A DNA stretch of 64,000 nucleotides, taken from positions 1 through 64,000 of the forward strand of contig CANMJA010000018.1 in the NCBI GenBank assembly GCA_947498055.1. Reading direction: 5' to 3'. Under the pieces are notes generated by a model, which saw only the letters and a program-made list of their open reading frames with translations, made no database searches and had not been told where the DNA came from. Each line of letters starts with the position of its first letter. The stretch's first letter is position 1. Of the stretch, positions 8,331-17,635 are shown one piece after another. Made by a program: the position numbers and the translations under genes. Source of the DNA: an uncultured Tenacibaculum sp. Lineage in GTDB: Bacteria > Bacteroidota > Bacteroidia > Flavobacteriales > Flavobacteriaceae.

Positions 8331-9940
8331 AAAAAATAATTTATTTAATAGTTGTAACTGTTTTACTACTATCGTGTAGTCAAAAAGAAAAAGTAGATGT
8401 ACTAATTATAAATGCAAAAGTATACACTGTAAATGATAATTTTGAATTTGCGGAAAGTTTTGCTGTTAAAGACGGAAAATTTATAGCAGTAGGAACCAAT
8501 AAAGAAATTCAAGAAAAATACAGTTCAGAAAAAATAATAGATGCCAAAGGAAAAGCTGTGTATCCAGGTTTGATAGATGGTCATTGTCATTTTTTTAATT
8601 TAGGAATTCAACAACAAAAAGTAGACTTAATTGGAACTAAAAGTTATGAGGAAGTACTACAAAAATTAATAGATTTTCAAAAAGAGAAAAAAACATCTTT
8701 TATAACTGGTCGTGGTTGGGATCAAAATGATTGGGAGGTAAAAGAGTTTCCTACAAAAGAAAAATTAGATAGTGTTTTTCCAAACACTCCAGTAGCAATA
8801 ACGCGTGTAGATGGTCATGCAGTTTTAGTGAATCAAAAAGCGATAGATATTTCAGGAATAACAACTACATCTAAAACTGAAGGAGGAGAGTTTATTAAAA
8901 AAGAGGGAAAATTAACGGGGGTTTTAATTGACAATGCAGCAGACTTTGTTAAAGTACCTGCACCTACAAAAAGAGAACAAATTCAGGCATTAAAGGATGC
9001 AGAAAAAATCAATTTTTCTTACGGATTAACAACCGTATCTGATGCAGGTTTAGATAAATCAGTTATAGAATTAATAGATAGTTTACAAAAAGTAGGAGAT
9101 TTAAAAATGAAAATTTATGCGATGGTTTCGGCTACACAACCTAATTTAGATTACTACATTAAAAAAGGAATAATAAAGACAGATCGTTTGCATGTTCGTT
9201 CTTTTAAAGTATATGGTGATGGTGCATTAGGGTCGAGAGGAGCAGCATTAAAAAAATCATATAGTGACAGACATAATCATTTTGGAGCTTTAATTTTTTC
9301 GCCAAAACGTTATGAAGAAATAGCAACACAAATAGCTAATTCAACGTATCAAATGAATACACATGCTATTGGAGATTCTGCGAATTATTTGATGTTAAAA
9401 ACCTATCAGAAAGTATTGAAAGATCAAAAAGATAGACGTTGGAGAATAGAACATGCACAAATTGTTGATGAACAAGATTTTAATATGTTTAAAAATATTA
9501 TTCCGTCTATTCAACCAACCCATGCAACTTCAGATATGTATTGGGCAGAGGATAGGGTAGGAAAAGAACGAATTAAAGGAGGTTATGCATTTAAAAAATT
9601 ATTAAATGTATATGGTAAAGTAGCTTTAGGTACCGATTATCCTGTAGAAAGAGTAAATCCGTTTTTAACTTTTTATGCAGCAGTAGCACGAAAAGATTTA
9701 GAGGACTATCCGAAAAATGGATATCAAATGGAAAATGCATTAACACGGGAAGAAACTTTAAAAGGCATGACTATTTGGAATGCCTATGCTAATTTTGAAG
9801 AAAACGAAAAAGGAAGTATAGAGGTAGGTAAAGCTGCTGATTTTGTAATTCTGAATCAAGATATTATGACCATAGATATTTCTAAAGTACCAGTAACCAA
9901 AGTAATAGAGACGTATGTGAATGGGGAAAAAGTAAACTAG
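8327..9940 (+). CDS. Amidohydrolase-family lipoprotein (YtcJ-like)
   Basis: 537 residues with lipobox Cys17. It is an amidohydrolase-3/YtcJ type metal-dependent hydrolase: the first metal-binding motif is DGHCHFF (His86, His88), followed later by NTHAIGDSA, RIEHAQIVD and the GTDYPVERVNP aspartate near the C-terminal end. The typical small beta-domain precedes (VLIINAKVYTVND) and closes (VGKAADFVILNQDI) the barrel. The family hydrolyses C-N bonds in cyclic or acylated compounds; the substrate here is unknown. It is the last gene of the three-gene operon and is followed by a strong bidirectional terminator. Confidence 0.87.
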   Translation: MKKIIYLIVVTVLLLSCSQKEKVDVLIINAKVYTVNDNFEFAESFAVKDGKFIAVGTNKEIQEKYSSEKIIDAKGKAVYPGLIDGHCHFFNLGIQQQKVDLIGTKSYEEVLQKLIDFQKEKKTSFITGRGWDQNDWEVKEFPTKEKLDSVFPNTPVAITRVDGHAVLVNQKAIDISGITTTSKTEGGEFIKKEGKLTGVLIDNAADFVKVPAPTKREQIQALKDAEKINFSYGLTTVSDAGLDKSVIELIDSLQKVGDLKMKIYAMVSATQPNLDYYIKKGIIKTDRLHVRSFKVYGDGALGSRGAALKKSYSDRHNHFGALIFSPKRYEEIATQIANSTYQMNTHAIGDSANYLMLKTYQKVLKDQKDRRWRIEHAQIVDEQDFNMFKNIIPSIQPTHATSDMYWAEDRVGKERIKGGYAFKKLLNVYGKVALGTDYPVERVNPFLTFYAAVARKDLEDYPKNGYQMENALTREETLKGMTIWNAYANFEENEKGSIEVGKAADFVILNQDIMTIDISKVPVTKVIETYVNGEKVN

Positions 9941-9964
9941 AGATTATATTTATACAACCCAAAT

Positions 9965-9998
9965 AAAAAGGATGTTATTTCGTAATAACATCCTTTTT
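9965..9998. terminator. Bidirectional terminator between convergent genes
   Basis: A perfect 15-bp stem (AAAAAGGATGTTATT, loop TCGT, AATAACATCCTTTTT) with A- and T-runs on either side. It ends transcription from both the amidohydrolase operon and the convergent TPR-AraC gene, whose stop codon at 9975 lies inside the stem. Confidence 0.9.
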
Positions 9999-11624
9999 AT
10001 TTTGATATTCAGTAGGTGTACAACCAACCAGTTTTTTAAATACTCGGTTAAAAGAAGGTTTACTAGAGAAACCAGAATCATAAGCAACAGTTATAATTTT
10101 ATACTTATCATATCTTGGATCCTTCATTAATAACTTTGCTTTTTCTACGCGATATAAATTAATAAAGCTATTAAAGTTTTGCTCAAAACAAGTGTTTAGT
10201 ATTTCAGAAAAAAGGTGCAAACTCATATTCAATGCTTTTGCAACATCTAATTGTTTAATTTCAGAATCTAAATATGGTTTAGATGCATCCATATAATTTA
10301 AAATACGTTCTTTATATAATTCTTGTTCTTCTATAGGTATAGAAGATTTTTTATTCTTTTTTATATTATTTTGTTCCTTTAAAGAAAGTGCAATTTTGGT
10401 AAGTTTATTTCTTAATAACTCGTTTTCGTTTTCTAAAAAAACTTTATCTCCTTTTAATAATGTGGTATCGTTTTTATAAATTTTTCTTTTTTTATAATAA
10501 CTAAATACGAATGCAGAAAATAAAACAAACAGTAGAATACCAATGGCTACATAAATTATTTTTTCTTTATTTAAAAAGGTAATCCTTTCTTTTTGATGAC
10601 TAATTTCTATGGATTTGTTTATGGATTCGTTTTCAAATTTTAAACGTTGGGTATTTGTAAGCGTTTTTAAATATTCCTCTCTAGCAATTGTATATTTTTT
10701 TTGTTCTTTTAAAGCTTCGTCTATATTGTTTAAAGCCTCTTGTACTTTTGCTAAATGTTTATGTGTTTTCATTTTTATTTCAAAAGAACCATCTTCAATA
10801 GCTATTTTATTCGCGGAACTTAAAAAAGACAACGCTTTTTTAAATTCCTTTAAATAATAATATGAAACTCCTATGTTAAGCTTTGCAGAAGCTTCTGCTT
10901 CAATATATTTTTCTTTTCCTATAATTTTTAATGCTTCTTCTCCGTTTTTTATAGCCTCTTTATAGCCTCCATTTTCTCTATAAGACGCAGCAATATTAGA
11001 ATATAAAGTAGCGAGCTTTTGTGTGTTGTTTTCCACACTTTTGAGCATTGCTTTTAACTCATTATAATAATTAAAAGCTTCTTTATAATTTTTCTCATCA
11101 GAAGCAATATTAGCTAATGTATTAAAAGCAGATATTTTAACTTGTTTCTTTTTTTTACCTTTATGATAGTTTGCTAATTTTAAAACTTTTTTCATAGTTA
11201 GTTTAGCATTATCATAATCTTCTATTTTATAATAAAAGTTGCCAATATTTGCATGCAAAGTTATTTTTAAATAAGAAGAATCTTTTAAATAAGACGCTAA
11301 TTTTTCTGCTTTTATATAGTTGGTAAGGGCTTTTTTGTATGCATCTTTTCGTTGATGATAAATGGCTAAGTTGATTAAAGTCCTAATTTTAACTTCTCTT
11401 AAATTATGCTTTTCAGCAATAGCTAATACTTTATTGCTATAATAACCAAAACCTTCTAAATCGCCTTCTCGATAAGATTTGATAGATAATTTTTTGTATT
11501 TGGCGACACTATCTTTTACAGATATTTCTTTTTGATCGTAATGAATGTTATACGTAATTGAAAAAACAGTCTTAGGTAGTAAAAAAGAAAACAAAAAAAT
11601 AATATAGCTAAAAAAATTAAACAT
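9975..11624 (-). CDS. TPR sensor with AraC-type DNA-binding domain
   Basis: 549 residues. An N-terminal signal/anchor segment is followed by TPR repeats over about residues 40-310 (motifs such as ALTNYIKAEKLASYL and KEAFNYYNELKAML). A coiled stretch, one transmembrane helix (IIYVAIGILLFVLFSAF, near 350) and a cytoplasmic AraC HTH at the C-terminus (DSGFSSKPSFNRVFKKLVG-type signature) complete it. This is the Bacteroidota architecture in which periplasmic TPRs sense an unknown cue and the HTH regulates nearby genes. It is divergent from the LRR/T9SS gene, 181 bp away, which is a plausible target. Its stop codon lies in the shared terminator. Confidence 0.85.
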   Translation of the reverse strand: MFNFFSYIIFLFSFLLPKTVFSITYNIHYDQKEISVKDSVAKYKKLSIKSYREGDLEGFGYYSNKVLAIAEKHNLREVKIRTLINLAIYHQRKDAYKKALTNYIKAEKLASYLKDSSYLKITLHANIGNFYYKIEDYDNAKLTMKKVLKLANYHKGKKKKQVKISAFNTLANIASDEKNYKEAFNYYNELKAMLKSVENNTQKLATLYSNIAASYRENGGYKEAIKNGEEALKIIGKEKYIEAEASAKLNIGVSYYYLKEFKKALSFLSSANKIAIEDGSFEIKMKTHKHLAKVQEALNNIDEALKEQKKYTIAREEYLKTLTNTQRLKFENESINKSIEISHQKERITFLNKEKIIYVAIGILLFVLFSAFVFSYYKKRKIYKNDTTLLKGDKVFLENENELLRNKLTKIALSLKEQNNIKKNKKSSIPIEEQELYKERILNYMDASKPYLDSEIKQLDVAKALNMSLHLFSEILNTCFEQNFNSFINLYRVEKAKLLMKDPRYDKYKIITVAYDSGFSSKPSFNRVFKKLVGCTPTEYQNKKDVITK

Positions 11625-11805
11625 AAAAAAGTAGGGTTATCATATGTAGGATATACTATAAATAGTAATACAATTACAAAGTTAGTTATATGACAAACAT
11701 AGTGAATCCTACTTAATTTGAATACAACAGGTCTCAAATTATAAGTTGATACTCTTTTTACCCTTGTTATTGTTAGGTTTACCACTTAATCATGAAATTA
11801 ATTAA

Positions 11806-14800
11806 ATGTTTGTAAAAATGAAAAACAAATTACTTTTACTATTTTTTGGATGTATTACAGCTTCTATTTTCTCACAAAATGTTACCATACCCGATGTAAT
11901 TTTTAAATTAGATTTAATCCGTACTCCATCTCTTGATATAAATGATGATAATGAAATTAGCATTGCAGAAGCTCAGGCTTTTACTGGTAAAATAAAAGTG
12001 AGCCGAAGTGTTAATGATTTAACAGGTTTAGAAGCATTTGTTAACATTACAGAGTTAGATTGTACTGGTAATAGAAATTTGACAAATATAAATGTCACTA
12101 AAAACATAGCTTTAAAAGTATTAAACTGTAAAGGTGTTAGAAATTTAACCAATTTAGATGTTTCTAAAAATACGGCTTTAATAGATTTAAATTGTAGTTC
12201 TACTAAGATAACCAATTTAGATCTTTCTAAAAATACTGCTTTAAAAGTGTTAGATACGGGTGCAAATAGTAGTTTAGGGGATTTTGATATTTCTAAAAAT
12301 CTTGCTTTAGAAGAGTTGGACTGCGGATTGAATTCGCGAAGAAGATTAGATGTTTCTAAACATACAAACCTGAAAATTTTAGATTGCGGATTTAATAATT
12401 TAACCAGTTTAGATGTTTCTAAAAATATAGCTTTAACCGAATTATATTGTGATCGAAATGATTTACAACGAATTGATATTTCTAAAAACATAGCTTTAGA
12501 AAAATTTGATTGTAGTAAAAATAATTTATCGAGTTTAGATTTGTCTAAAAATACAGCATTAACAGAATTAGATTGTTCATCTAATAAGGGTATACCAGAT
12601 CTAAATTTGTCTAAAAATATAGCTTTAACTACTTTAAGTTTGGGTTTTAACTCCTTTACAAGTTTAGATCTTTCTAAGAATACTGATTTAACTAATTTAA
12701 ACTGTAGAAATAATAAACTAACAAATTTAGATGTCTCTAAAAACATTAAGTTAATTAAATTAGAATGCAATACGAATTCTTTAACAACTATAGATATATC
12801 TAAACATGCAGCATTAAAAGAGTTAAATTGTAGCAACATGGATACTTTTACAAGTTTAAATGTTACTAAGAATACTGCTTTAACAAAATTGATTGTTGAT
12901 CATAGTGCATTAACAAGTTTAAATGTTTCTAAGAATACAGCCTTAAAAGTACTGGATTGTGGTACTAATGATTTAACCAGTTTAGATCTCTCTAAAAACA
13001 CAGATTTAAGTGATTTAGATTGTAGTTTTAACGAAATAAAAAAAATAGATTTGTCTAAAAATATAGCTTTAACTACTTTAGATTGTAGCCATAATAAAAT
13101 CAAAGAGATAAATATTTCTAATAGTAGTTCATTAACAAGTATTACTTGTGATGATAATGAATTAACTATATTAAATATAGCGAATGGAAATAATATTAAT
13201 TTTCAAATGTTTAATTCTGCCTTTTTAGATTTTTCATCTAACCCAAGTTTAACTTGTATAACGGTAGATAATGCTACTTATAGTAACACAAATTGGAATA
13301 CATTTAAAGATACAATAGCTAGTTTTAGTAGTGATATTTGTTATCCAAAATTAACAATTATAGCAGAAAACGGAAGTGTGAATCCTAATTTAGCTCCTAC
13401 GAACTTAGACAATTATACGAATGGAGATGTAGTTGCTTTAACAGCAGTTCCAAATAAAGATTATCAGTTTGATGGTTGGAGTGGAGATGCTTCTGGTACA
13501 ACAAACCCTTTGACTATTACTATGGATACAGACAAAGAAATAACCGCTTTGTTTAGTAAAATACAAGTTACTTTAACAACAACAGCTTTAAATGGAACAG
13601 TTACAGTAAATGAAATGCCTGTAAACGGAACGTATGATATAAATACAGAACTTATCTTAACGGCAACACCAGATAAAGATTATCAGTTTGATGGTTGGAG
13701 TGGAGATGCTTCTGGTACAACAAATCCGTTAACAATTACTACAGATACCAACAAAGATATTACGGCTTTATTTAGTAAAATACAAGTTGTTTTAACTACC
13801 ACAACCTTAAATGGAACAATTACAGCAGATAAAGCACCAACCAATGGAACGTATGATATAAATACGGAACTTATCTTAACAGCAACACCAGATAAAGATT
13901 ATCAATTTGATGGTTGGAGCGGAGATGCTTCTGGTGCAACAAATCCATTAACCATTACAATGGATGCTACGAAAGATATTACCGCTTTGTTTAGCAAAAT
14001 TAAATTGAAATGGTTAGGAACCATAGATAATGATTGGAATACTTCGGGTAATTGGGCAAATGGGAATATACCTGCTGCCGATGATAATATAGAAATAGAA
14101 GGAGGTTTAACAAATTATCCTACCATTTCTAATGATATAAGCGTGAATACAATTACATTACAAAACAACGCAACTTTAATAGCAAATGCCGCTGTAAATG
14201 CCAGTGTTATTTACAATAGAACTTTAACCGATAATTGGCATTTAATAGCATCTCCGGTAGTTAACCAAACTTACGAACAGCTTATAGCAGATAATAATTT
14301 TGCAATAGGAAGTAAAGATAATATAGGTATTGGTACTTATAATAATAATGCTACTAGCGCATGGAGTTATAAAAAAAACGACGACTCTGGTAGTATTGCA
14401 ACAGGTTTAGGTCTTTCTGTAAAATTAGCAACAGCAGAAGATATAAGGTTTACAGGAGAATTAAATACAACTACCGTTAGTTTTCCTATTGTAACGGGTA
14501 CTCAAAATAACTTTAACTTAATTGGTAATCCATTTACCTCTTATATAAATTCAGGAAGTTTTACAGCAGTAAATACAGCCGCACTTTCCGAGCAAACTAT
14601 TTGGTTATGGAATGGAACACAATATGAAACTTATACAGCTGCTAACACTATAGAAATAGCACCTACACAAGGCTTTTTTGTAAATGCTAAAAACGACACG
14701 AATGTAATTTTTGAAACAGCAAACCAGAGTCATCAAACGACCAATACTTTTGCAAGACAAACAGTGAATACAAATATAGAATTGTTGGTAAATGAAAATT

Positions 14801-15441
14801 CTACTAAAATCTATTTTATAGAAAAAACAACTAAAGGTTTTGATAATGGTTATGACGGAAGTTTATTTGGAGGTGAAAACTATGATTTTGCAGTATATAC
14901 AAAATTAGTTGAAAACAATAAATCTAATAAAAAGTTAGCAATTCAAGCATTGCCTAATTCAAGTATTAGAGAAGCAATAATTCCTGTTGGTTTAATTGCA
15001 AAAACTGGAAGCGAATTAGATTTTTCTGTAAAAACATTTCATTTAAATCAAGAGATTTCTGTGTATTTAGAAGATACTATGAACAATACTTTTACAAACT
15101 TATCTAAAGAGAATTATAAAACAACATTAGAAAACGATGTAAACGGAGCAGGACGTTTTTACTTGCATACTTCAGAAAAGAGTTTAAGTACAAAAGAAGA
15201 TGAAAAGACTTCGCAAAAAATAAGGATTTACAGATCATCGAAGAATCAAATTACAATAACAGGATTACAAAGTAACGGAATAGTAACGCTACATTCTTTA
15301 TTAGGAAAACAAGTTGCAAAAATGAACACAACAACTTTAGGTACAAATATTTTTAATGTATCCAACTTACCTACTGGTGTATATATTGTTAAGTTACAAT
15401 TGGGAACAAGAGTAGAAACAAAAAAAGTGCTTTTAAATTAA
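11806..15441 (+). CDS. T9SS-secreted leucine-rich-repeat / InlB B-repeat surface protein
   Basis: 1211 residues; a second ATG at 11818 would give the tighter signal peptide (MKNKLLLLFFGCITASIFSQ). Residues about 65-460 are some 18 leucine-rich repeats of 22 residues around the core L-x-x-L-D-x-S-K-N-x-A-L, an adhesin-like solenoid. Residues about 525-735 are three InlB B-repeat-like modules, each with YQFDGWSGDASG and ITALFSKI. A longer beta-rich region follows. The last 75 residues form a type A T9SS sorting domain (IRIYRSSKNQITI ... LPTGVYIVKLQ ... KKVLLN). It should be exported by type IX secretion and attached to, or released from, the cell surface. The divergent TPR-AraC gene may regulate it. 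Confidence 0.9.
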   Translation: MFVKMKNKLLLLFFGCITASIFSQNVTIPDVIFKLDLIRTPSLDINDDNEISIAEAQAFTGKIKVSRSVNDLTGLEAFVNITELDCTGNRNLTNINVTKNIALKVLNCKGVRNLTNLDVSKNTALIDLNCSSTKITNLDLSKNTALKVLDTGANSSLGDFDISKNLALEELDCGLNSRRRLDVSKHTNLKILDCGFNNLTSLDVSKNIALTELYCDRNDLQRIDISKNIALEKFDCSKNNLSSLDLSKNTALTELDCSSNKGIPDLNLSKNIALTTLSLGFNSFTSLDLSKNTDLTNLNCRNNKLTNLDVSKNIKLIKLECNTNSLTTIDISKHAALKELNCSNMDTFTSLNVTKNTALTKLIVDHSALTSLNVSKNTALKVLDCGTNDLTSLDLSKNTDLSDLDCSFNEIKKIDLSKNIALTTLDCSHNKIKEINISNSSSLTSITCDDNELTILNIANGNNINFQMFNSAFLDFSSNPSLTCITVDNATYSNTNWNTFKDTIASFSSDICYPKLTIIAENGSVNPNLAPTNLDNYTNGDVVALTAVPNKDYQFDGWSGDASGTTNPLTITMDTDKEITALFSKIQVTLTTTALNGTVTVNEMPVNGTYDINTELILTATPDKDYQFDGWSGDASGTTNPLTITTDTNKDITALFSKIQVVLTTTTLNGTITADKAPTNGTYDINTELILTATPDKDYQFDGWSGDASGATNPLTITMDATKDITALFSKIKLKWLGTIDNDWNTSGNWANGNIPAADDNIEIEGGLTNYPTISNDISVNTITLQNNATLIANAAVNASVIYNRTLTDNWHLIASPVVNQTYEQLIADNNFAIGSKDNIGIGTYNNNATSAWSYKKNDDSGSIATGLGLSVKLATAEDIRFTGELNTTTVSFPIVTGTQNNFNLIGNPFTSYINSGSFTAVNTAALSEQTIWLWNGTQYETYTAANTIEIAPTQGFFVNAKNDTNVIFETANQSHQTTNTFARQTVNTNIELLVNENSTKIYFIEKTTKGFDNGYDGSLFGGENYDFAVYTKLVENNKSNKKLAIQALPNSSIREAIIPVGLIAKTGSELDFSVKTFHLNQEISVYLEDTMNNTFTNLSKENYKTTLENDVNGAGRFYLHTSEKSLSTKEDEKTSQKIRIYRSSKNQITITGLQSNGIVTLHSLLGKQVAKMNTTTLGTNIFNVSNLPTGVYIVKLQLGTRVETKKVLLN
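13383..14010 (+). repeat. Three tandem 219-bp repeats inside the LRR gene
   Basis: The DNA encoding the InlB-like modules repeats with a 219-bp period. The block beginning AAAGATTATCAGTTTGATGG occurs near 13457, 13676 and 13895 and stays almost identical for about 60 bases before diverging. This is high enough identity to recombine, so copy number may vary between strains. Confidence 0.8.
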
Positions 15442-15460
15442 CGAATATAATTTTAATAAA

Positions 15461-15625
15461 ATGAAAGATAAATATTCTAAACAACAAATAACACGTAAAG
15501 AAGCCTTAGAGAAAATAGGTAATTACGGTAAATATAGTGCCTTAACAGCTTTAGGGACCTACTTGATTTTAAACCCTAAAAAAGCGCAAGCAGCTTCACC
15601 AGAAGCCCCAGGTTCAGGCTTTTAA
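15461..15625 (+). CDS. Small conserved-looking protein with hydrophobic segment
   Basis: 54 residues beginning MKDKYSKQQITRKEALEKIG. A charged N-terminus leads into a hydrophobic stretch (YSALTALGTYLIL) and then a KKAQAASPEAPGSGF tail. The ITRKEAL-x-K-x-G pattern resembles the start of Bacteroidota secreted proteins that open with a T-R-R/K-E motif, reminiscent of Tat-type leaders, but there is only one Arg. The AQAA sequence could be a signal peptidase site, leaving a nonapeptide-sized SPEAPGSGF product (inference). It lies 19 bp after the T9SS gene and 84 bp before a membrane protein gene, so an operon is likely. Confidence 0.6.
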   Translation: MKDKYSKQQITRKEALEKIGNYGKYSALTALGTYLILNPKKAQAASPEAPGSGF

Positions 15626-15709
15626 TTTTTTTAAATAAATAAACCACTGTTGTGTTTTTTACAACAATAAAACAAAGACAAAAAATAATAACTACTAAAA
15701 ATAAAAAAA

Positions 15710-16132
15710 ATGATTTACGGAATTACATTAATTATTTTAGGATTACTTGCAGCTCCTTCTTTATTACTATCAAAAAAACCAAATGCACAAGAATTATTAG
15801 ATAAAATAGCACCTTATCAAGGATGGATTGGCTTGTTATTTTGTTTCTGGGGAATTTGGGGAGTAATACAGGCAGTTTTAAATATTAGCATTCTTGGAAG
15901 TTGGCCTATTTGGTGGATTACCTGGATAGCAAGTGCAGCAATACAAGCGGTTTTAGGGTTTATCTTAGGTTATGGAATGATTAATAAATTATTGTTATCA
16001 AAAAATGAAGAAGCGAAAGAAAAAGGAGCCAACTTACTGAGAAAGCTAGCACCAATACAAGGGAAGTTGGGTTTAATTGGAGTTTGTATTGGCGTTTGGG
16101 TAATACTTGCTAGTATTCTGTTTTACAAATAA
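15710..16132 (+). CDS. Four-helix membrane protein with internal duplication
   Basis: 140 residues and four hydrophobic segments. The two halves repeat one motif: [16 protein letters not shown] (residues about 29-44) and [16 protein letters not shown] (about 106-121), each preceding a helix of G-x-W-x-x-I type. No known family was recognised. It follows the T9SS LRR gene and the 54-residue gene on the same strand and ends just before a strong terminator, suggesting one transcription unit with them. It might be an accessory to the surface protein, but nothing in the sequence proves that. Confidence 0.65.
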   Translation: MIYGITLIILGLLAAPSLLLSKKPNAQELLDKIAPYQGWIGLLFCFWGIWGVIQAVLNISILGSWPIWWITWIASAAIQAVLGFILGYGMINKLLLSKNEEAKEKGANLLRKLAPIQGKLGLIGVCIGVWVILASILFYK

Positions 16133-16228
16133 TATGATGCATTAGTTAAACAGAATTTTGTTTTAAAAGTATAGAGAATATGATCATATAAAATGACATA
16201 AATTCTTTAACTTTTAAAGTTGATTGTT

Positions 16229-16261
16229 AAAGACCTATAGATTTCAAATCTATAGGTCTTT
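16229..16261 (+). terminator. Intrinsic terminator
   Basis: A 16-bp near-perfect stem AAAGACCTATAGATTT / AAATCTATAGGTCTTT with a minimal loop at 16245, followed by a T-rich run. It is placed 97 bp after the 140-residue membrane protein gene and closes the T9SS LRR transcription unit. Confidence 0.85.
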
Positions 16262-16424
16262 TTATATAAAAATATAAAGAAATGAAAAATAGAAGAAGTG
16301 TTTTTAAGAAGATATAATTTAATAAATAAAAAAGACTCTGTTTAAGCTACAATGTTTTTTGATACAAAAAATAGATAATAAATGTATCTTAGTCAGCTAT
16401 TAAAATTAATCAAAAATTTATTTA

Positions 16425-16892
16425 ATGAAAACATATTTATACGCATTATTTATTGTTCTTTTTGTTTCTTGTAATAGCAACGAACAAAGTGTGGAAGAAG
16501 TTGATATTGATTATACAGTACAAAACGAGGAAGATATTCTTAAGTACATAAAAGAAAATAATTTAAATGCTAAAAAAAGTGATTCAGGATTGTATTATGT
16601 AATAGAAAATGAAGGAACAGGAAATAGACCAACTGTAAATTCAGATGTTACTGTAGCATATAAAGGATATTTTTTAAATGGTAGCACTTTTGATGAAAGT
16701 GATGCGAATGGTATTACTTTTAATTTACAGCAAGTAATAGCTGGTTGGAGAGAAGGAATTACTTATTTTAAAGAAGGAGGAAATGGAGTTTTATTAGTGC
16801 CTTCAAAATTAGGATACGGAAGCTCAGATTTTAGGGGGATTCCAGGAGGGTCGGTGTTAGTTTTTGATGTAAAACTATTAGAAATAAAATAA
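16425..16892 (+). CDS. FKBP-type peptidyl-prolyl isomerase lipoprotein
   Basis: 155 residues; lipobox Cys16. Residues about 65-155 form one FKBP domain: VTVAYKGYFLNGSTFDES, then VIAGWREGITYFKEGGNG, LLVPSKLGYGS and the closing SVLVFDVKLLEIK. Active-site aromatic residues (Y, F, W of the binding pocket) are retained. It is expected to catalyse prolyl cis/trans isomerisation and to help fold envelope proteins from a membrane anchor. The SDR gene starts 13 bp downstream, so the two are probably co-transcribed. Confidence 0.9.
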   Translation: MKTYLYALFIVLFVSCNSNEQSVEEVDIDYTVQNEEDILKYIKENNLNAKKSDSGLYYVIENEGTGNRPTVNSDVTVAYKGYFLNGSTFDESDANGITFNLQQVIAGWREGITYFKEGGNGVLLVPSKLGYGSSDFRGIPGGSVLVFDVKLLEIK

Positions 16893-16904
16893 TTTTAAAA
16901 CAAG

Positions 16905-17579
16905 ATGCATAAAATTGTTTTAATAACAGGAGCGAGTAGAGGAATTGGTTATGCTTTAGCGAAGAAAATGCTAAACGAAGGCTTCTATGTAATAGGAGCT
17001 TCTAGAAATGGAAAAATAGAAGGTTTAGAAAATAATAACTTTTATTCTTTAAAATTAGACCTATCTAGTGTTTCAAGTATTGAAAAGGCACAGGATGAAA
17101 TAACCACAAAATTTAATCATATTGATATTTTAATAAATAATGCTGGAATTGGTCCTGATTTAGATACTCCACGTCCCGATTTGAAGTCTTTTAGAGAAAC
17201 GTTTGAAGTTAATGTAACAGGAACGGTATTTTTTACAGAACCTTTAATCGATTTTATAAGTAAAAACGGAAAAATAGTAAACATTTCCTCAAAAATGGGG
17301 GCTTTAGATATTTGTGAAAGAACCGATTCTGTTGCCTATCGTATGTCTAAAAGTGCACTTAATATGTTTACAAAAATACTTGCAAACAGATTAAAGGATA
17401 AAATAAAAGTAGCATCTATTCATCCGGGTTGGGTAAAAACAACAATAGCAAAAGATAATGTTATTAACGGACGAATAACAGCTGAAGAATCCGCAGAAAG
17501 AATTTTTAATTTTACCAACACAAGTTTTACAAGTGGTGTGTTTTGGGATGTTGAAGCTCAGGCTAATTTACCTTGGTAA
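16905..17579 (+). CDS. Short-chain dehydrogenase/reductase
   Basis: 224 residues, classical SDR fold. The Rossmann motif TGASRGIGYALA is at residues 8-19, NNAG is present (LINNAGIG), the catalytic Ser lies in VNISSKMG, and the Tyr-Lys pair in AYRMSKSALN. HPGWVKT follows, as in carbonyl-reductase-like SDRs. NAD(P)-dependent carbonyl or alcohol oxidoreduction is expected; the substrate is unknown. It is cytosolic. It is preceded closely by the FKBP gene and followed by a secreted protein gene on the same strand. Confidence 0.88.
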   Translation: MHKIVLITGASRGIGYALAKKMLNEGFYVIGASRNGKIEGLENNNFYSLKLDLSSVSSIEKAQDEITTKFNHIDILINNAGIGPDLDTPRPDLKSFRETFEVNVTGTVFFTEPLIDFISKNGKIVNISSKMGALDICERTDSVAYRMSKSALNMFTKILANRLKDKIKVASIHPGWVKTTIAKDNVINGRITAEESAERIFNFTNTSFTSGVFWDVEAQANLPW

Positions 17580-17635
17580 GAGTAAGGATTCTAATTAAAA
17601 ACGACTTTTCTATAAATCTAAATTTTAAACCTTTT

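Noticed and set aside
11516..11785. Minus-strand 89-codon frame upstream of the TPR-AraC gene
   Set aside because: It largely covers the 5' end of the TPR-AraC gene in another frame and the spacer; the product is a chance hydrophobic sequence.
11973..13103. Long open frames on the minus strand opposite the LRR repeats
   Set aside because: They are antisense shadows of the repetitive leucine-rich-repeat coding sequence; their products are repeats of the complementary codons and have no start or family features.
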